Program-made: the position numbers and the translations under genes
Part shown: positions 5,405 to 8,273 of the stretch, piece by piece
How positions within the stretch are numbered: position 1 is the first letter of the stretch
Layout of the letters: each line of letters starts with the position of its first letter
Assembly (NCBI GenBank): GCA_903789505.1
Contig: CAIFEU010000085.1
Coordinates: 3,031 to 11,303, forward strand
DNA length: 8,273 bases
Direction: 5' to 3'
Source of the DNA: an uncultured Coriobacteriales bacterium
GTDB taxonomy: Bacteria > Actinomycetota > Coriobacteriia > Coriobacteriales > UMGS124
Notes under the pieces: generated by a model
The model's database searches: none
The model's input: the letters and a program-made list of their open reading frames with translations, nothing else
Told to the model about the DNA's origin: nothing

Positions 5405-5435
5405 GGTGGGCGGAGTGGGACGGAAGGTGGGCGGA
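5405..5435. repeat. Exact 10-base direct repeat with a 21-base period
   Basis: GGTGGGCGGA occurs at 5405-5414 and again at 5426-5435. The 21-base period equals two helical turns, so both copies would face the same side of the DNA. The pair lies roughly 80-115 bases upstream of the predicted cytochrome start site, between it and the ABC stop codon. It could be a tandem activator site or chance in G-rich sequence. Confidence 0.3.
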
Positions 5436-5447
5436 CGGACGCGTCCG
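5436..5447. other. 12-base perfect palindrome after the ABC exporter genes
   Basis: CGGACGCGTCCG is a perfect palindrome 17 bases past the stop codon of the ABC half-transporter. As RNA it would form only a short stem, and no T-run follows, so it is a poor terminator. No better terminator is visible in this gap. Confidence 0.25.
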
Positions 5448-5464
5448 GCCAGCTCAGGGCCCGC

Positions 5465-7315
5465 TTACGTCTCCATGCCCGCGAACTGCGTCTCGTACAG
5501 GCGGCTGTAGGTGCCGCCCGCGGCGAGCAGCTGCTCGTGGGTGCCGCGCTCCACGATCGAGCCGTGGTCCATCACCACGATCAGGTCGGAGTCGCGCACC
5601 GTCGAGAGGCGGTGGGCGATCACGATGCTGGTGCGGCGCTCCATCACGCGCGCCATGGCGTCCTGGACCGCCCGCTCGGTGCGGGTGTCGACGTTGGAGG
5701 TCGCCTCGTCGAGGATCAGCACGGCCGGGTCGGCGATGAACGCCCGCGCGATCGCGAGCAGCTGGCGCTGCCCCTGGCTCAGCTCCTCGCCGGAGCCCAC
5801 GAGCACCGTGTCGAGGCCCTGGGGCATCGCGCGCACCATGTCGGCGGCGCGGCTCAGCTCCAGGGCACGCCACAGGTCAGCCTCGGTGGCGTCGGGGTTG
5901 GCGTAGAGCAGGTTCGCGCGCACGGTGTCGGAGAACAGGACCGTGTCCTGCAGCACGATTGCCAGGTGCGAGCGCAGGCTCGGACGCGCCACCCCGCGCA
6001 GGTCCTGGCCGCCGACGCGGATGGTGCCGGCGTCGACGTCGTAGAAGCGCTCCAGCAGGTTCACCACCGTCGTCTTGCCGCTGCCGGTGGCGCCCACCAG
6101 CGCGACCTTCCTGCCGGCTGGCACCTCGAGGGAGAAGTCCCGAAGCACCGGCCTGCCGGCGTCGTAGGAGAAGCCCACGCGCTCGAAGCTCACCCCCGCC
6201 TCGCCGCGGACGGTCAGCGGCTCCCCCGACATGTCCTCGCCGGGCTCGTCCATCACGTCGAACGCCCGCTCGGCCCCCGCAATCGCCGTCTGGAGCTCGC
6301 CGTACACCTGGGCGATCTCGTTGATCGGCCGCCCGAACTGCCGCGCGTAGACGATGAACGCCGAGATGACGCCGACCGAGACCATCCCACGCGTCGCGAG
6401 CAGCCCACCGAACGCGGCGATGACGACGCAGTCCAGGTTGTTGATGCAGTTCATGATCGGGCCCATGACGCCGCTGTAGACGTCGGTGCGGATGCCCGCG
6501 CGCGTCAGGGCGTCGGAGGTCTCGGAGAACTCGCGGCACGCCGCCGCCTGGTGGTTGTACGCGATCACGGTGCGCATGCTCGAGACCGCCTCCTCGACGC
6601 TGCCGTTGAGCTGGCCCAGGTACGCCTGGCGACGGCGGGAGTAGGCGCGCACCCTGCCGGACAGCGCGCGCGTGGCGACGACCGAGAGCAGCGCCACGAG
6701 CGTGCTCACGACCGTGAGCTGCCAGCTGTACCACAGCATCGCCGCCAGCGTGCAGGCGATCGTGAGGACGCCCGAGACGAGCGTCGGCAGCGACTGCGAG
6801 AAGGTGGTCGAGACGTTGTCCACGTCGTTGGTCATGCGGCTCATGACGTCGCCGCGCAAGTGGCGGTCCAGGTAGCGCACGGGCAGGTCGACGCCCTTGG
6901 AGAACAGGTCCTGGCGCAGTCGCCCCACCATGCGCTGGCTCAGGTGCGCGCTCACGACTCGCTGCAGCATCTGGCACGCGCCGTACGCCAGGTACGCGGC
7001 GAGCATGAGGCCGACCGCCATGGGCACCGAACCGAAGTCGCCCGCCGCGACGGCATCGATCGCGCGGCTCTGCAGGGCGGGCGCGGCCACGCCACAGGCG
7101 ACGCCGGCCACGACCGCCGCAACCATGCCGGCCACCAGGGCCCGCTCGCGCGTGAGGTAGCCCACCAGCCGGCGCACTGTGGACCGCGCGTCGCGGGCGT
7201 GCTCGACCTCGGCGAACCGGTCGGCCCACGGCTTGCGCGCGATGCCCGGGCCGTCCGTCGGCCGCTCCTCCCCGCGCCCCTGCGGGACGCTGCCCCGCGC
7301 GTCATCGACGCCCAT
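5465..7315 (-). CDS. ABC exporter half-transporter, membrane plus ATPase domains (canonical ATP-site subunit)
   Basis: The product is 616 residues, a normal length for a half-size exporter. Six membrane segments are recognisable at about 57-80, 95-117, 173-194, 199-217, 281-305 and 309-325. The ATPase domain runs from about 373 to 612. It has Walker A GATGSGKT (408-415), Q-loop Gln456, signature LSQGQ (512-516, in place of LSGGQ), Walker B AVLILDE with catalytic Glu537, D-loop SNVD and switch His568. The fold is that of multidrug- and lipid-type exporters (MsbA, BmrCD, TM287/288), which use ATP to move compounds out of the cell. The ATG at 7315 has a GAGGGGAGG site eight bases upstream and overlaps the end of the preceding gene by 14 bases, suggesting translational coupling. 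With that gene it should form a heterodimer. The cargo is unknown. Confidence 0.93.
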   Translation of the reverse strand: MGVDDARGSVPQGRGEERPTDGPGIARKPWADRFAEVEHARDARSTVRRLVGYLTRERALVAGMVAAVVAGVACGVAAPALQSRAIDAVAAGDFGSVPMAVGLMLAAYLAYGACQMLQRVVSAHLSQRMVGRLRQDLFSKGVDLPVRYLDRHLRGDVMSRMTNDVDNVSTTFSQSLPTLVSGVLTIACTLAAMLWYSWQLTVVSTLVALLSVVATRALSGRVRAYSRRRQAYLGQLNGSVEEAVSSMRTVIAYNHQAAACREFSETSDALTRAGIRTDVYSGVMGPIMNCINNLDCVVIAAFGGLLATRGMVSVGVISAFIVYARQFGRPINEIAQVYGELQTAIAGAERAFDVMDEPGEDMSGEPLTVRGEAGVSFERVGFSYDAGRPVLRDFSLEVPAGRKVALVGATGSGKTTVVNLLERFYDVDAGTIRVGGQDLRGVARPSLRSHLAIVLQDTVLFSDTVRANLLYANPDATEADLWRALELSRAADMVRAMPQGLDTVLVGSGEELSQGQRQLLAIARAFIADPAVLILDEATSNVDTRTERAVQDAMARVMERRTSIVIAHRLSTVRDSDLIVVMDHGSIVERGTHEQLLAAGGTYSRLYETQFAGMET

Positions 7316-8273
7316 CCGCGTCGCCTCCCCTCGCGAACCCAGCGCCGGCTGCGGCGCGCTCGTCGTCGCCGGACCCGAACTGGGACTCGTAGATCGCCCG
7401 ATAGGCGTCGCTCTCGGCGAGGAGCCGCTCGTGCGCCCCGTCGGCGACGACCCTGCCGCCGTCCAGCACGACGATGCGCCCGGCCCGCCGGGCGGTGGCG
7501 ACGCGCTGGCACACGACGATCTTCGTCACGCGGGGCAAGGCCTCCCGCAGCGCGGCGTACAGCGACGCCTCGGTGCCGAGGTCGAGCGCGCTGGTGGCAT
7601 CGTCGAGGATGAGCACCTCGCCCCCGCGCAGCAGGGCGCGCGCCATGCCGAGGCGCTGCCGCTGCCCACCCGAAAGGCTCGCCCCCGCCTGCGCCACCGG
7701 GGCGTCCAGCCCGCCGGGCATCTCCGCGACGAACCCGTCCGCCTGCGCCACGGCCAGGGCGCGCCACATCTCGTCGTCGGTCGCGTCGGGGTCGCCCCAG
7801 GCGAGGTTGGACCGGACGGTGCCACTGACGAGCTCGGCGCCCTGCAGCGCCACGGTCACCCGGTCGCGCAGGCAGGCGACGTCCCAGTCGCGGACGTCGA
7901 CGCCGTCGACAAGAACCTCGCCCGCGCACGCGTCGAGGAAGCGCGGCACGAGGCTCACGAGCGTGGTCTTGCCGCAGCCGGTCGCCCCCATCACGGCGAC
8001 CGTCTCGCCCGGCTCCACGCGCAGGGACAGCCCCCGCAGCACCGGCTCGGTCGCCCCGGGGTAGGCGAAGGTGACGTCGCGCAGCTCCACCCCGCCGCGC
8101 GCGGGCGCCGCGTCCGGGCTGCCCGTCGCGTCAGGGCTGACCGGGCCGTCCGCCCCGCCGCACGGGACCTCCGCGCCGGCGCCGGACGCGCCCGCGACCG
8201 ACCGACCGTCGGGTGCGCCGCCGGCTACGGCCCTCCCGCCGGGCGCGCCCGGCGCCCCCCGGGCCCCCCCCCC
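7302..8273 (-). CDS. ABC exporter half-transporter, ATPase domain (degenerate-site subunit), 5' end cut by window
   Basis: The frame is open to the window edge, so the membrane domain and start codon lie outside; 323 residues are visible. The GTG at 8088-8090 is an internal valine of a conserved strand (VELRDVTFAYPG), not a start. Numbering from that valine, the ATPase domain has Walker A GATGCGKT (35-42), Q-loop Gln83, a canonical LSGGQ signature (139-143) and Walker B LILDD, where Asp164 replaces the catalytic Glu. In the switch position CQRVAT has Gln195 instead of His. These changes mark the degenerate ATP site of heterodimeric exporters. About 60 residues before the domain are Gly/Ala/Pro/Asp-rich linker, and the outermost ones may be distorted by the homopolymer end. 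The stop overlaps the start of the partner gene. Confidence 0.88.
   Translation of the reverse strand, partial: GGGARGAPGAPGGRAVAGGAPDGRSVAGASGAGAEVPCGGADGPVSPDATGSPDAAPARGGVELRDVTFAYPGATEPVLRGLSLRVEPGETVAVMGATGCGKTTLVSLVPRFLDACAGEVLVDGVDVRDWDVACLRDRVTVALQGAELVSGTVRSNLAWGDPDATDDEMWRALAVAQADGFVAEMPGGLDAPVAQAGASLSGGQRQRLGMARALLRGGEVLILDDATSALDLGTEASLYAALREALPRVTKIVVCQRVATARRAGRIVVLDGGRVVADGAHERLLAESDAYRAIYESQFGSGDDERAAAGAGFARGGDADGRR
8264..8273. other. Terminal run of ten C, probable contig-end artefact
   Basis: Ten C residues end the window, next to further C/G runs. Together with the runs at 1-36 this points to unreliable contig ends. The first few codons of the truncated ABC gene read across it as poly-glycine. 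Confidence 0.6.

Noticed and set aside
5357..7612. A 751-codon open frame on the plus strand opposite the ABC genes
   Set aside because: It is another antisense frame kept open by high GC. The minus strand carries all ABC motifs; the plus product is His/Arg/Ala-rich and featureless.
7302..8090. A complete 262-residue stand-alone ABC ATPase starting at the GTG at 8090
   Set aside because: The GTG is the valine of the first conserved strand, the frame remains open to the window edge, and the partner is a fused half-transporter, so this is the 3' part of a truncated fused gene.
1..8273. tRNA, rRNA, riboswitch, CRISPR array or insertion sequence
   Set aside because: Nothing resembling these was seen: no regularly spaced repeats, no transposase-like protein, and no cloverleaf or conserved riboswitch core in the intergenic regions.

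Overview
This is a very GC-rich window (clearly above 70% G+C by eye) with six protein-coding genes. Strong purine-rich ribosome binding sites, an exported multihaem/molybdopterin enzyme and BmrR-like and AraC-type regulators suggest a high-GC Gram-positive anaerobe. My best guess is an actinobacterium of the Coriobacteriia (Eggerthella relatives), but there is no rRNA or housekeeping marker to confirm it. Homopolymer C/G runs at both extremes (1-36 and 8264-8273) suggest the window is a whole short contig with artefactual ends.

Layout. At the left, a small AraC-type DNA-binding protein (116-484, minus) faces a MerR-family regulator with a C-terminal effector-binding domain (975-2048, plus) across a 490-base divergent intergenic region rich in dyads and repeats. 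A 350-base convergent gap with a perfect 22-base palindrome follows. The middle holds a two-gene minus-strand unit. Its first gene (3455-5293) encodes an exported 612-residue protein that joins a three-haem cytochrome c domain to a complete sulfite-oxidase-type molybdopterin domain and dimerisation domain. Its second gene (2399-3361) encodes an exported 320-residue protein that carries only a diverged copy of the molybdopterin domain. A GC hairpin separates the two genes. The unit has its own promoter-like sequence, with a Crp/Fnr-type dyad centred at about -41.5. To the right lie two overlapping minus-strand genes for an ABC exporter. One (5465-7315) is a complete half-transporter. The other (7302-8273) is cut by the window end and shows only a linker and its ATPase domain.

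How the parts may work together. The cytochrome/molybdoenzyme looks like an extracytoplasmic redox enzyme in which electrons pass between the molybdenum centre and haems on the same chain. Its substrate cannot be read from sequence. The heterodimeric ABC exporter has one degenerate ATP site, with complementary motif changes in the two halves; its cargo is unknown. The MerR/AraC pair may form a small circuit, since a palindrome sits in a long promoter spacer in front of the AraC gene. The most unusual content is the haem-molybdopterin fusion with its truncated paralogue and its apparent Crp/Fnr control.
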